This document shows, piece after piece, positions 16,633 to 24,127 of a DNA stretch of 64,000 bases. The DNA is taken from assembly GCA_963811825.1 (NCBI GenBank), contig CAWESS010000023.1, forward strand, positions 62,001 through 126,000, written 5' to 3'. This stretch comes from Fodinibacter sp963811825. Lineage in GTDB: Bacteria; Actinomycetota; Actinomycetes; Actinomycetales; Dermatophilaceae. The position numbers and the translations under genes are program-made. How positions within the stretch are numbered: the stretch's first letter is position 1; every line of letters starts with the position of its first letter. Below the pieces are notes generated by a model that did not search any database, had not been told where the DNA came from, and was given only the letters and a program-made list of their open reading frames with translations.

Positions 16633-17426
16633 TCAGGGGAGGCGCTGGATCTTGTGGGGCGCGGCCTGCGCGCGCGGCTTGATGACGAGCAGGTCGACGT
16701 TGACGTGTGCCGGCCGCGTCGCCATCCACACGATCGCGTCGGCGACGTCCTCGGCGACGAGAGGGCCGGGGACGCCGGCGTACACGGCATCCGCGCGTTC
16801 CTGGTCGCCGCCGAAGCGGGTCAGCGAGAACTCGTCGGTCTGCACCATCCCGGGGGCGACGAGGGTGATCCGCACCGGCTGGTCGACGAGCTCGAGGCGC
16901 AGCGTCTCGGTCATGACGTGGACACCGTGCTTGGCGACGGTGTACCCGCCACCGCCCTCGTATGCCGTGAAGCCCGCCACCGAGCCCACGTTGACGACGA
17001 CTCCCTCGACCACCGGCGGCCACGAGCGCCGGCAGCAGGGCCTTGGTGACGCGCAGCGTGCCGAGGACGTTGGTGTCGTACATCTGCTGCCACAAGGCGA
17101 CGTCGCCCTGGGCGACCGGCTCGAGCCCGAGCGCGCCGCCCGCGTTGTTGACGAGCACGTGGACGTGGTCGCCCGCGACCTCGGCGAGCCGGGCGACGTC
17201 CTGTTCGAGCATGACGTCGCAGGCGACCGCGACGGCCGACCCCACCGAGCTCGGTGAGCTCGGCGACCAGGGACTCGAGCCGGACGGCGCGCCGGGCCGC
17301 GCACACGACCCGGAAACCCTCGGCCGCCAGGAGCCGGGCCGTGGCTGCGCCGATGCCGCTGCTGGCACCGGTGACGACGGCCGTTCGCGTGGACGACGTG
17401 GAAGGAGGTGCGGTTGCCTCGGTCAT
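16633..17426 (-). CDS. Short-chain dehydrogenase/reductase (two apparent frameshifts)
   Basis: Classical SDR of about 260 aa spread over three frames. The N-terminus has the NAD(P) motif TGASSGIG, the middle has HVLVNNAGGALG, and the C-terminal part has the catalytic Ser/Tyr/Lys region VNVGSVAGF...YTVAKHG and RITLVAPGMVQTDEF. An extra G in a four-G run near 17240-17243 and a missing base near 17014-17020 would restore one frame. Two opposite-sign shifts in one intact gene argue for base-calling errors rather than decay. ATG 17426 overlaps the stop of the gene upstream (ATGA). Substrate unknown. Confidence 0.75.
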
Positions 17427-18177
17427 GGGGTCTCCCTGGGGCGGATCGTGGAGGGGTCGACGGCGATCCACGTGGCCTCGGCGCGCGCGAGCACCTGGCC
17501 GTCGGGTGAGTACAACGCGGTGCCGGACAGGTGCTTGCGGCCCTGCGACCCCCGCTGCCACGCGAGGATCGTGTGGGCGGCGCCGACCTCGGGCAGGGCG
17601 AGCACCTGGGTGGTCATGGTGCCGAGCACCATCGGGCGTCCCGGCGATCCCGGCCGACCAGCCACCCGGGCAGTCCAGCGCCGCCCAGACGAGCGGCACC
17701 GACGCCTCGCGTGGCACCCACGCCACGGCATACCGGCCGGTGCCGTCGTCGAGCGGGCCGGGGCGCAGGCAGAGCGCGTCATCGGGGTCGCGCGCCGTGC
17801 CGCAGGAGAAACACGTCGGGAACGGGTGGTCGACCAGGCCCTCGTAGCGCTCCTCGGCGGCGCGGGCCTCGTCGAGGCTCACCGGATGCGGTGCCTCCCC
17901 TTCGAGGGCCTCGGATGCCGTCGCACTCGCCACGAGGTGGTCGCCGTCGAGGAGCCTGGCGGAGGAGGGGACTGGTGCCACGGCATCCGAACGGACGATC
18001 GCGGGCGTCGACGACCAGGGTGAGGGGACGGTCGAGCGGCGGTGGCGCGGCCAGGCGCACGGTGACGCAGGGATGGGCCGCGGTGGTGGGTACGTGCGTT
18101 GCCAGGGTGCCGCTGACCCAGCCGCCGTTGCCCGACTCCGGTGGCCCGCAGAAGCGGTGGGGGATGGTGATCTCCAC
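17423..18177 (-). CDS. Hotdog-fold thioesterase-like protein (two apparent frameshifts)
   Basis: Conserved actinobacterial protein of about 250 aa in three frames. The N-terminal half has GGWVSGTLATHV and VTVRLAAPPPLDRP, the middle HPFPTCFSCGTARDPDDALCL with a Cys pair, and the end AHTILAWQRGSQGRKHLSGTALY and LARAEATWI. Repeated GGW-SG and hotdog-like strands suggest a double-hotdog acyl-CoA thioesterase fold; I infer this from pattern only. One extra base near 18004 and one near 17640 would restore the frame. GTG 18177 follows TAGGTT-N6. It is coupled to the SDR downstream. Confidence 0.6.
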
Positions 18178-18234
18178 GGACCCAACCTACCCACGGGCGC
18201 GCGCTCGACGGTGGAGTGCTTGGCTCGACACCAG

Positions 18235-18285
18235 AAGGTTCACCTTCGCCCCGGAACGGATGTGGTGCGAAGGTGAATGTTCCGG
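18235..18285. promoter_or_regulatory. Interleaved palindromes upstream of the MFS/ideR pair
   Basis: Two inverted repeats interlock: TTCACCTTCGC (18239-18249) with GCGAAGGTGAA (18267-18277), and CCGGAAC (18251-18257) with GTTCCGG (18279-18285). A smaller palindrome, AAGGTTCACCTT, starts the region. AAGGTNNACCTT is reminiscent of metal-regulator boxes of the DtxR/MntR family. The loops are too short for an ordinary RNA pseudoknot, so DNA operators are more likely. Confidence 0.45.
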
Positions 18286-18313
18286 CATCGGGCGAGAATG
18301 TGAAGGGAGGGGC

Positions 18314-19516
18314 ATGGCGGAGGGGGGCGAGTTCTCGCTGCGGCAGATCGCCGTGCCCGCCTTCGGGCCGTCGGCGATCTGGTCGATCGGCGCCGGAGCC
18401 GTGCTGCCCGTCGTGGCCCTCAGCGCGCGTGGCCTGGGTGCCTCGGTCGCGGTGGCTGCCCTGTTCGTGGGCCTGGCCGGGCTGGCCGAGATCGCTGCCG
18501 CGGTGCCCGCCGGGATGCTCGTCGAGCGGATCGGCGAGCGGCGGGCCATCGCGCTCGCGGGGCTCGTGGACGCCGCCGCCTGCCTGCTGGCGCTGGTGGC
18601 GCCGTCACTGGTGGTGCTCGGACTGGCCGTGATGCTCATGGGGCCGTCGGCGGCGGTCTTCCTGCTCGCCCGGCAGAGCTATCTCACCGCGGCGGCCCCG
18701 GTGGCCCTGCGGGCTCGCGCGATGTCGACCCTCGGGGGCGTCACCCGCATCGGCCTGTTCATCGGGCCGCTCGTCGGTGCTCCGGTCGTCGCCCGGTGGG
18801 GGCCCCAGGCGGCCTTCGGTGTCGCTGTCGGCGCGGGTCTGCTCGCGTCGGTGCTGGCCTGGCGCGCCACCGACCTCACGGCGCACGAGGAGTCCTCGGC
18901 CGGCATCCGCGCCCGGGTGCCGGTGACCCGCCTCGTCGCGGAGCACCGGCGGGTGCTGCTCACCGTCGGGCTCGGCGTGCTCGGGATCGGTCTCGCGAGG
19001 GCCTCGCGCGTGGTCGTGGTGCCCCTCTGGGCGGAACACATCGGGCTGGATGCCGCGCAGACCTCCCTCGTCTTCGCCGCGGCGGCGCTCGTCGAGGTCG
19101 TGCTGTTCTGGCCGGCGGGCACCGTCATGGACCGGCACGGCCGGGTGTGGGTCGCGGTACCGGTGGCCCTGCTTCTCGGGGGTGGCCTGCTCGTGCTTCC
19201 GGTGACGACCACCTTGGCGGGGGTCGCGGTGGTCGCGCTCGTCATGGGCGTGGGCAACGGCATCGGCTCGGGCATCGTCATGACCCTGGGGGCGGATGCC
19301 GCGCCGGTCACCGGGCGCGCGCCGTTCCTCGGGGTGTGGCGCCTGCTCTCACTCGTCGGCACGAACGGGGCCGCTCTCGTCGTCGCCGGGGTCGCTGCCG
19401 TGGCCTCGATCGCGGCCGCCAGCGTGGTCGTCGGTGCGCTCACCCTGCTGGGTGGGGCCTGGCTGGCGCGCTGGCTCCCCGAGTACGACCCGAGGCGTGG
19501 TGGCGGGGCAACGTAG
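18314..19516 (+). CDS. MFS transporter next to ideR
   Basis: 400-aa permease with about twelve helices. Loop 2-3 reads GMLVERIGERRA and a second signature lies at GTVMDRHGRVW. GGGAGGGG lies just before ATG 18314. The next gene, 10 bases on, encodes the iron regulator, and palindromes lie upstream, so a role in metal or siderophore transport is plausible but inferred from context. Confidence 0.83.
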   Translation: MAEGGEFSLRQIAVPAFGPSAIWSIGAGAVLPVVALSARGLGASVAVAALFVGLAGLAEIAAAVPAGMLVERIGERRAIALAGLVDAAACLLALVAPSLVVLGLAVMLMGPSAAVFLLARQSYLTAAAPVALRARAMSTLGGVTRIGLFIGPLVGAPVVARWGPQAAFGVAVGAGLLASVLAWRATDLTAHEESSAGIRARVPVTRLVAEHRRVLLTVGLGVLGIGLARASRVVVVPLWAEHIGLDAAQTSLVFAAAALVEVVLFWPAGTVMDRHGRVWVAVPVALLLGGGLLVLPVTTTLAGVAVVALVMGVGNGIGSGIVMTLGADAAPVTGRAPFLGVWRLLSLVGTNGAALVVAGVAAVASIAAASVVVGALTLLGGAWLARWLPEYDPRRGGGAT

Positions 19517-19525
19517 GCTGACCTG
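19511..19525 (+). promoter_or_regulatory. -10 element/partial DtxR-box at the ideR start
   Basis: TAGGCT (19514-19519) lies 7 bases before GTG 19527, giving a leaderless promoter. The surrounding TAGGCTGACCT resembles the centre and right half of the DtxR/IdeR box, where TAGGCTAACCT is conserved. This would place a weak self-control site on the promoter. Confidence 0.4.
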
Positions 19526-19526
19526 T

Positions 19527-20225
19527 GTGACCGACCTCATCGACACCACGGAGATGTACCTCCGAACCATCTTCGAGCTCGAGGAGGAGGGCATCACCCC
19601 GCTGCGCGCCCGCATCGCCGAGCGACTCGGGCACTCCGGGCCGACCGTGTCGCAGACGGTGGCGCGCATGGAACGCGACGGACTCCTCGCGGTGGCCGGT
19701 GACCGGCACCTCGAGCTGAGCGAGCACGGCCGCACCCTCGCGACCCGCGTCATGCGCAAGCACCGCATCGCCGAGCGGCTGCTCGTCGACATCATCGGCC
19801 TGGAGTGGGAGTACGTCCACGACGAGGCGTGCCGCTGGGAGCACGTGATGTCCGACCGGGTGGAACGCAAGATCCTGGCGATGCTCCCCGACCACGCGCT
19901 CTCGCCCTACGGCAACCCGATCCCGGGGCTCGAGGAGCTCGGGGACTTCGCGGAGCGCATCGACTTCCGGCTCGGGTTGTCGACCCTGGACGAGGTGGCC
20001 AAGGCAGAGCCGGCGACCGTGGTCGTTCGCCGGATCGGCGAGCCCGTGCAGGTCGACTCCGAGGCCCTGGGCCTGCTCACCACGGCTGGTCTGCTGCCGG
20101 GGAAGCCTGCCCGAGTGCGCCTCGACGGGGTGCGGGTCATCGCGTGGCGCGAGGGGGCGGAGGAGTCCTCCGGGGTCTCGCTGCCGGGGGACATCGCCTC
20201 GCACGTCTTCGTCCAGGTGACCTGA
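19527..20225 (+). CDS. ideR: Iron-dependent repressor, DtxR/IdeR family
   Basis: 232 aa, the normal IdeR length. The N-terminal helix-turn-helix is GHSGPTVSQTVARMERDGLL. The metal ligands fall at the same residue numbers as in DtxR/IdeR: Met10, His79, Glu83, His98, Cys102, Glu105 and His106 (HDEACRWEH). SPYGNPIPGLEELG and a C-terminal SH3-like domain (about 150-232) complete it. It should repress iron uptake and siderophore genes when Fe(II) is high. Confidence 0.93.
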   Translation: MTDLIDTTEMYLRTIFELEEEGITPLRARIAERLGHSGPTVSQTVARMERDGLLAVAGDRHLELSEHGRTLATRVMRKHRIAERLLVDIIGLEWEYVHDEACRWEHVMSDRVERKILAMLPDHALSPYGNPIPGLEELGDFAERIDFRLGLSTLDEVAKAEPATVVVRRIGEPVQVDSEALGLLTTAGLLPGKPARVRLDGVRVIAWREGAEESSGVSLPGDIASHVFVQVT

Positions 20226-20300
20226 GAACGCGCTCAGGTTGTCGATGGGTGACTGTCCCTGCAGGTCAGCGGCCCACTGCGCGGCTCCGGACCATGACGG

Positions 20301-20354
20301 GTGACCGGGGTCTCGTTACCGGAATGTGACTTTGGGCGAGGGCCCCGTTACGGT
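20301..20354 (+). promoter_or_regulatory. MtrA-like GTnAC repeats and promoter of the secreted hydrolase
   Basis: GTTAC (20315-20319) and GTGAC (20326-20330) are separated by exactly 6 bases, with a further GTGAC at 20301. A -10 hexamer TACGGT lies at 20349-20354. The same design (GTGAC-N6-GTGAC, then TACGTT) precedes the NlpC/P60 gene at 21557. GTnAC-N6-GTnAC pairs are like sites reported for MtrA, a regulator of cell-wall enzymes. Confidence 0.5.
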
Positions 20355-20393
20355 GGAGGGAATTCGTACCCGCCCCGGAAGGCCCTTCACCTC

Positions 20394-21188
20394 GTGTCAC
20401 GCCACAGCATGCCCGGGCGCCGCCGCGCCCCCGGCGCCGTCCGGCGTCTCCCCGACGGCTTCTCGCGCCTCGGTGCGACCTGGGCCGCCAAGACGGTCGC
20501 CACCGTCGGAGTCGTGGGGGGTGCCGCCCTCGCGGTGTCGCTGCCCGTCTCCGCCAGCCCGACGACTCTGGCACTGCCGGCTGCCGCGAGCGCGGATGCC
20601 CAGGCCCGCACCGCGTCGTTGACCGCGTCCCGGTCCGAGGCCCGTGCGGCAGCGCCCGCGGCTCCCGCGGTCGCCGCCCCCGTGGATGCCGCTCCGGCCG
20701 CCCCCGAGACCGTCGGCGTCGCCGGCGTCAAGGCCGTGGCCAAGCCGAAGCCGAAGCCGAAGCCGAAGCCCAAGGCGGTCGCCGCGTCCGGCAGCGGCTC
20801 CTCCTCGTCCTCGTCGTCCTCCTCGTCGGCCCGCAAGGTCAACGTCAGCTCGGCCGGCATCTCGTCCAAGTGCGGCAACCTCGGCCTGAACAACGACGCC
20901 GCCCGGCTGTGCACCGCCGTCCAGAAGACGTTCGGTGTGTCGTCGATCGGTGGCTACCGCCCCAACGCCGGTGAGCACAGCACCGGCCAGGCCATCGACT
21001 TCATGGTGTCCAGCTCCAAGGGTGACGCGGTGGCCGCATTCGTGCAGGCCAACGTCGGCGCCTACGACGTGAAGTACATCATCTGGAAGCAGCGCTACTG
21101 GGCGCCCGGAAAGTCCTGGCGGATGATGGAGGACCGTGGCTCCGTCACGGCGAACCACTACGACCACGTGCACGTCACCGTCAACTGA
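20394..21188 (+). CDS. Secreted cell-wall protein with ARB_07466-like C-terminal domain
   Basis: 264 aa. A basic N-terminus and hydrophobic stretch (TVATVGVVGGAALAVSLPVSAS) form a signal peptide. An Ala/Pro-rich linker with (KP)n repeats and a Ser run (about 115-150), suited to crossing the wall, follows. The C-terminal 110 residues (GLNNDAARLCTAVQKTFG, GEHSTGQAIDFMV, YDHVHVTVN) have the spaced His/Asp/His of a VanY-like metallo-peptidase fold. GTG 20394 is the best start. A peptidoglycan role is inferred from family and from the promoter shared with the NlpC/P60 gene. Confidence 0.75.
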   Translation: MSRHSMPGRRRAPGAVRRLPDGFSRLGATWAAKTVATVGVVGGAALAVSLPVSASPTTLALPAAASADAQARTASLTASRSEARAAAPAAPAVAAPVDAAPAAPETVGVAGVKAVAKPKPKPKPKPKAVAASGSGSSSSSSSSSSARKVNVSSAGISSKCGNLGLNNDAARLCTAVQKTFGVSSIGGYRPNAGEHSTGQAIDFMVSSSKGDAVAAFVQANVGAYDVKYIIWKQRYWAPGKSWRMMEDRGSVTANHYDHVHVTVN

Positions 21189-21206
21189 CGCACTCCTGAC
21201 CTTCCC

Positions 21207-21260
21207 GCGAGAAGCCGGGCACCAACGCCGTACACACGGCGTCGGTGCCCGGCTTCTCGC
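21207..21260. terminator. Strong intrinsic-type hairpin
   Basis: Arms of 17 bp (21207-21223 and 21244-21260) plus an inner 7-bp stem (ACGCCGT/ACGGCGT) around an ACAC loop, with one mismatch. It lies 19 bases after the stop of the gene at 20394 and has no T tract. Confidence 0.8.
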
Positions 21261-21286
21261 AGTGATCGGTGTGACGCGACTCGCCC

Positions 21287-21325
21287 GTGACCGTTTTGTG
21301 ACTTTTGCCCGCGCGGTGCTACGTT
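21287..21325 (+). promoter_or_regulatory. MtrA-like repeat and promoter of the riboswitch/NlpC transcript
   Basis: GTGAC (21287-21291), six bases, GTGAC (21298-21302), 17 bases, then the -10 TACGTT (21320-21325). The second repeat overlaps the -35 position. The predicted start of transcription near 21332 is just before the ydaO riboswitch. Confidence 0.5.
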
Positions 21326-21349
21326 CGTCATGCCTTCAGGTCCGTTGAA

Positions 21350-21543
21350 GGTGCTCACGGAGTCAACGCCGAGTCCTGCCAGACACCGTGAGGCACCACG
21401 CACCACCGTCCGGCAGGAGCGGGGGAACCACTTGCGGGGCCCAGCACCATCCGGGTCCCTTGGGGTGAAGCCGGTGACGACCTTCGGGTCGGAACCGGCC
21501 GGGCAACCTCAGCCCGAACCCGACAGCTCACCCCGTAGGCACT
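21350..21543 (+). ncRNA. ydaO/yuaA c-di-AMP riboswitch
   Basis: This leader shows the conserved blocks of the class in order: CGCCGAGTCCTGCC, GGCAGGAGCGGGGGAACC, GGGGTGAAGCC, GGGCAACCTC, CCGAACCCGACAGCTCA and CCCCGTAGGC. The class binds cyclic di-AMP and in actinobacteria controls resuscitation factors and NlpC/P60 hydrolases. It ends 14 bases before GTG 21557, so high c-di-AMP should turn off that gene. The 368-base gap between genes is filled by the terminator, promoter and this element. Confidence 0.93.
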
Positions 21544-21556
21544 GAGAGGCTCATTC

Positions 21557-22358
21557 GTGCTCGACACCGCCACCTCCGGACGCCACCGCGGCGCCTCCCG
21601 GTACAACCCCTGGTCCGAACTCTCGACGATCGTCAAGAGCGCCGGACAGAACGGCGTCAAGGCCACCGCCGTGCTCGCCGCCTCCGGTGGCCTGGTCGCC
21701 ACCTTCGCGCTTCCCGCGCAGGCCGAGACCCGCGCCGCTGCAGCTCCCGTTGCCGAGGCCGCCAAGGCGCCGGTCGCCCTGGCGCCCGGTGCGGCGATGG
21801 CCCCGGCCGTGGTCGCTCCTGCGGCCGCCGCGCCGGTGGCCGTCGAGGTCGTGGGTGTCGTCGGCGTCAAGGCCGTCGCCAAGCCCAAGCCCAAGCCGCG
21901 ACCGGCCCCCGTCGTCGAGACCGCGACGCAGTCGCGCTCGAGCAGCACCACGGCCTCGCGGAGCTCACGCACCTCTGTCGTCCACGAGCGTCACGAAGAA
22001 GGCCACGTCGTCCAACGTGCCGCAGTCGGCGAGCGGTGTGGTCAACATCGCCCGCGGTCTGCTCGGCATCCCGTACGTGTACGGCGGCTCCACCCCGGCG
22101 GGCTTCGACTGCTCCGGGTTCACCCAGTACGTGTTCGGCAAGGCCGGGATCTCCATCCCGCGCACCGCCTCGGCCCAGCAGCGCGCTGCGACCCGGGTCA
22201 GCAACCCCAAGCCCGGCGACCTCGTCTTCTTCGGCTCCCCGGCCTGGCACGTCGGCATCTACACCGGCAACGGCAAGATGATCGACTCGCCGCGCAGCGG
22301 GAAGTCCACCTCCGAGCGTTCGGTGTTCTCCGGCGTCAGCGGGTACGGCCGCTTCTGA
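21557..22358 (+). CDS. NlpC/P60 cell-wall endopeptidase (apparent frameshift)
   Basis: Secreted peptidoglycan hydrolase of about 266 aa. A signal peptide (VKATAVLAASGGLVATFALPAQA) and an Ala/Pro/Lys linker lead to an NlpC/P60 domain: GIPYVYGGSTPAGFDCSGF with the catalytic Cys, and WHVGIYTGNG with the catalytic His. The domain lies in a frame shifted from the signal peptide; removing one base near 21976 (TCTGTCG to TCGTCG) joins them as a Ser/Thr-rich linker. Under control of a c-di-AMP riboswitch and an MtrA-like promoter. Confidence 0.85.
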
Positions 22359-22375
22359 TCCACCGCTGACCCTCA

Positions 22376-22421
22376 GATCGAGGTGCCACCGCGCGGGAAG
22401 CCGTGCAGTGGCACCTCGATC
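22376..22421. terminator. Hairpin between convergent genes
   Basis: Perfect 14-bp arms GATCGAGGTGCCAC (22376-22389) and its complement (22408-22421), loop 18 bases. It lies between the NlpC gene and the convergent DUF1905 gene. Confidence 0.75.
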
Positions 22422-22443
22422 GGCATCTCGGGGGTGCGACGGC

Positions 22444-22884
22444 TCAGGTGCCGGTGAGCGCGGCCATCGTCGCGGCAACCCGGCGCGCCCGGGTCTCGGG
22501 TGCCTTGGCCTTGGCCAGCGGGTCGACGTGCCGCCGCTGCTGGCTGTAGGACAGCGCCGCCCACGCGGCCGCGGCGGTCGGGGATGCCGAGAGCGCTGCG
22601 GCGAGCTCGTCGGGCACCTCCACCGTGCGCGGTGCGTCGTCGACCTCCACCGTCACGGTGTGCGTCTCGCCCGCGGCGATGCCGGCCGCGGCGCGCACCG
22701 CTGCGCTGGCACCCACGAGGTAGCGCCCACCCATGGGAGCGATGCTCGTGCGCCAGGTGTGGCCGTTGACGGTCACGGCGACCTTGGGCCGCCGCCCGGC
22801 ACCCAAGGCGTCGACGACGGCATCCGGCACGACGAAGCCCGTGGTCGTGCCGCCGCTCGCCTCGAGCTCAGTGGTGAAGTCCAT
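22444..22884 (-). CDS. DUF1905/YdeI-domain protein
   Basis: 146 aa. The N-terminal 85 residues (TTTGFVVPDAVVDALGAGRRPKVAVTVNGHTWRTSI) match the small beta-barrel DUF1905, and the C-terminus (DELAAALSASPTAAAAWAALSYSQQRRHV...A.APETRARRVAATMAAL) matches the YdeI/OmpD-associated helical domain. Function unknown; YdeI-like proteins have been linked to resistance to cationic peptides. CATACT-N6-ATG fits a leaderless start. Confidence 0.82.
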   Translation of the reverse strand: MDFTTELEASGGTTTGFVVPDAVVDALGAGRRPKVAVTVNGHTWRTSIAPMGGRYLVGASAAVRAAAGIAAGETHTVTVEVDDAPRTVEVPDELAAALSASPTAAAAWAALSYSQQRRHVDPLAKAKAPETRARRVAATMAALTGT

Positions 22885-22971
22885 GACTGGAGTATGCGCT
22901 TCCGGCCGAGGGTGCCGGCGGTCCGTGGTTCACCGGTCGGGTGCAGTGAGGCCCTGACCACCGTGCGCCGG

Positions 22972-23640
22972 CTACTGCTGGACGACCGGGTGCCCCTCGG
23001 AGGCCTGGACGACGACGATGCCGTGACCCTGGAGGGCGAGCTGGTAGGCCTCGCCGGACCCGCGCCCGATGACGGCGCCGAGCTTGGCCGTCTTGCGGAT
23101 CGATGACTGCAGCCCCGCCGACCACAGCACCGCAGCCTGCATGTCGACGTGCGTCGGCTCGTCGACCTGCAGGACGACCGGGGTGCCGTGGGCGACGACC
23201 GCGATCATGCCCCGGCCCCGGAAGGTCGTGTTGAACAGGCCACCGCTCATCATCGAGGCGCCCTCGACGCGGTTGATGTCCCACGTCAGGCTGCTCTCGA
23301 ACGCGAGCACCGCCTTGCCGTTGACCGTGACGGCTTCGTCCTCGAGCTCGAGGATGAAGATCTCGTCCGCCTCCTGCGCGAGGAAGACGTCCCCGCTGCC
23401 CGAGACCTTCATGAGCGCCATGCCCTCGCCGGTCAGGGCCTTCTTGAACATCTTCCCGATGCCGCCGGAGCCCTCGTAGGCGAAGTCGACCGCCCCCTGG
23501 TAGGCGACCATCGAGCCCTGGCGGGCGTAGAAGTAGCCACCCGTCCCGGCGAGGTCGACCTTGAGCATCCGCTCGTTCTGGAGCATGAAGCGGCCGGGCT
23601 CGCCGGCGCGCTCTGACCTGGTGAGGAGTTCTCCGCGCAT
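22972..23640 (-). CDS. AIM24-family protein
   Basis: 222-aa member of the AIM24 (TerD-unrelated, jelly-roll) family. The Gly-rich beta repeats are typical: GSMVAYQGAVDFAYEGSGGI, KMFKKALTGEGMALMKVSGSGDVFLAQEADEI, FNTTFRGRGMIAVVAHGTPVVL and DPTHVDM-like EPTHVDMQA. Bacterial members have no firm biochemical role. ATG 23640 follows TAGGGT-N6. Confidence 0.88.
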   Translation of the reverse strand: MRGELLTRSERAGEPGRFMLQNERMLKVDLAGTGGYFYARQGSMVAYQGAVDFAYEGSGGIGKMFKKALTGEGMALMKVSGSGDVFLAQEADEIFILELEDEAVTVNGKAVLAFESSLTWDINRVEGASMMSGGLFNTTFRGRGMIAVVAHGTPVVLQVDEPTHVDMQAAVLWSAGLQSSIRKTAKLGAVIGRGSGEAYQLALQGHGIVVVQASEGHPVVQQ

Positions 23641-23649
23641 ACGGTCACC

Positions 23650-24120
23650 CTAACCGGGCAGCAGGCTCCGCAGCGCGTCGACGACGAGGGCGTGGTCCTC
23701 CTCCGAGGTCAGGCCCGAGACGGTGGCGACGGCCACGACGCCCGCCCCGGCGACGCGGATCGGAACCGCCCCGCCGTCGAGGGTGTACCGGGCCGGGTCG
23801 AGCCAGCCGTCGACAAACGGGTCGCGTCCGTCGGCGTCCATGCGAAGGCCGACGAGGAGGGTGCTCGCCTCGAAGCGGAAGGCCGTCGCCGACTTGCGGT
23901 CGATCCATGCCGCCTGGTCGCTCGTCGTGCCAGCCATGGCGGCCCGGAACAGGACACCGGTGGTGCGTCGGATGTCGATCATGACCGGATGCCGTTCGCG
24001 AAGTGCGCGTTCGGCCAGCCTTGATCCGAGGAGCCACACGTCCTCGTGGGTGAAGCGGTCGAGGACGAGCTCGCGCTCCTGCTGCTCGAGGTCGTCAATC
24101 GATGCGGTCGGTGCGTTCAC
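23650..24120 (-). CDS. HbpS/GlcG-like (UPF0303) protein
   Basis: 156 aa. The core HPVMIDIRRTTGVLFRAAMAGTTSDQAAWIDRKSATAFRFEAST and the end GGAVPIRVAGAGVVAVATVSGLTSEEDHALVVDAL match the UPF0303 branch of the heme-binding HbpS/GlcG fold. Family members bind heme or small ligands; nothing here shows which. GTG 24120 starts 7 bases after the stop of the phosphatase gene, so they are one operon. Confidence 0.8.
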   Translation of the reverse strand: MNAPTASIDDLEQQERELVLDRFTHEDVWLLGSRLAERALRERHPVMIDIRRTTGVLFRAAMAGTTSDQAAWIDRKSATAFRFEASTLLVGLRMDADGRDPFVDGWLDPARYTLDGGAVPIRVAGAGVVAVATVSGLTSEEDHALVVDALRSLLPG

Positions 24121-24127
24121 GTGGCCC

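Noticed and set aside
18239..18285. H-type RNA pseudoknot riboswitch before the MFS gene
   Set aside because: The linkers of one base cannot span an 11-bp stem; I keep the element as a DNA operator candidate.
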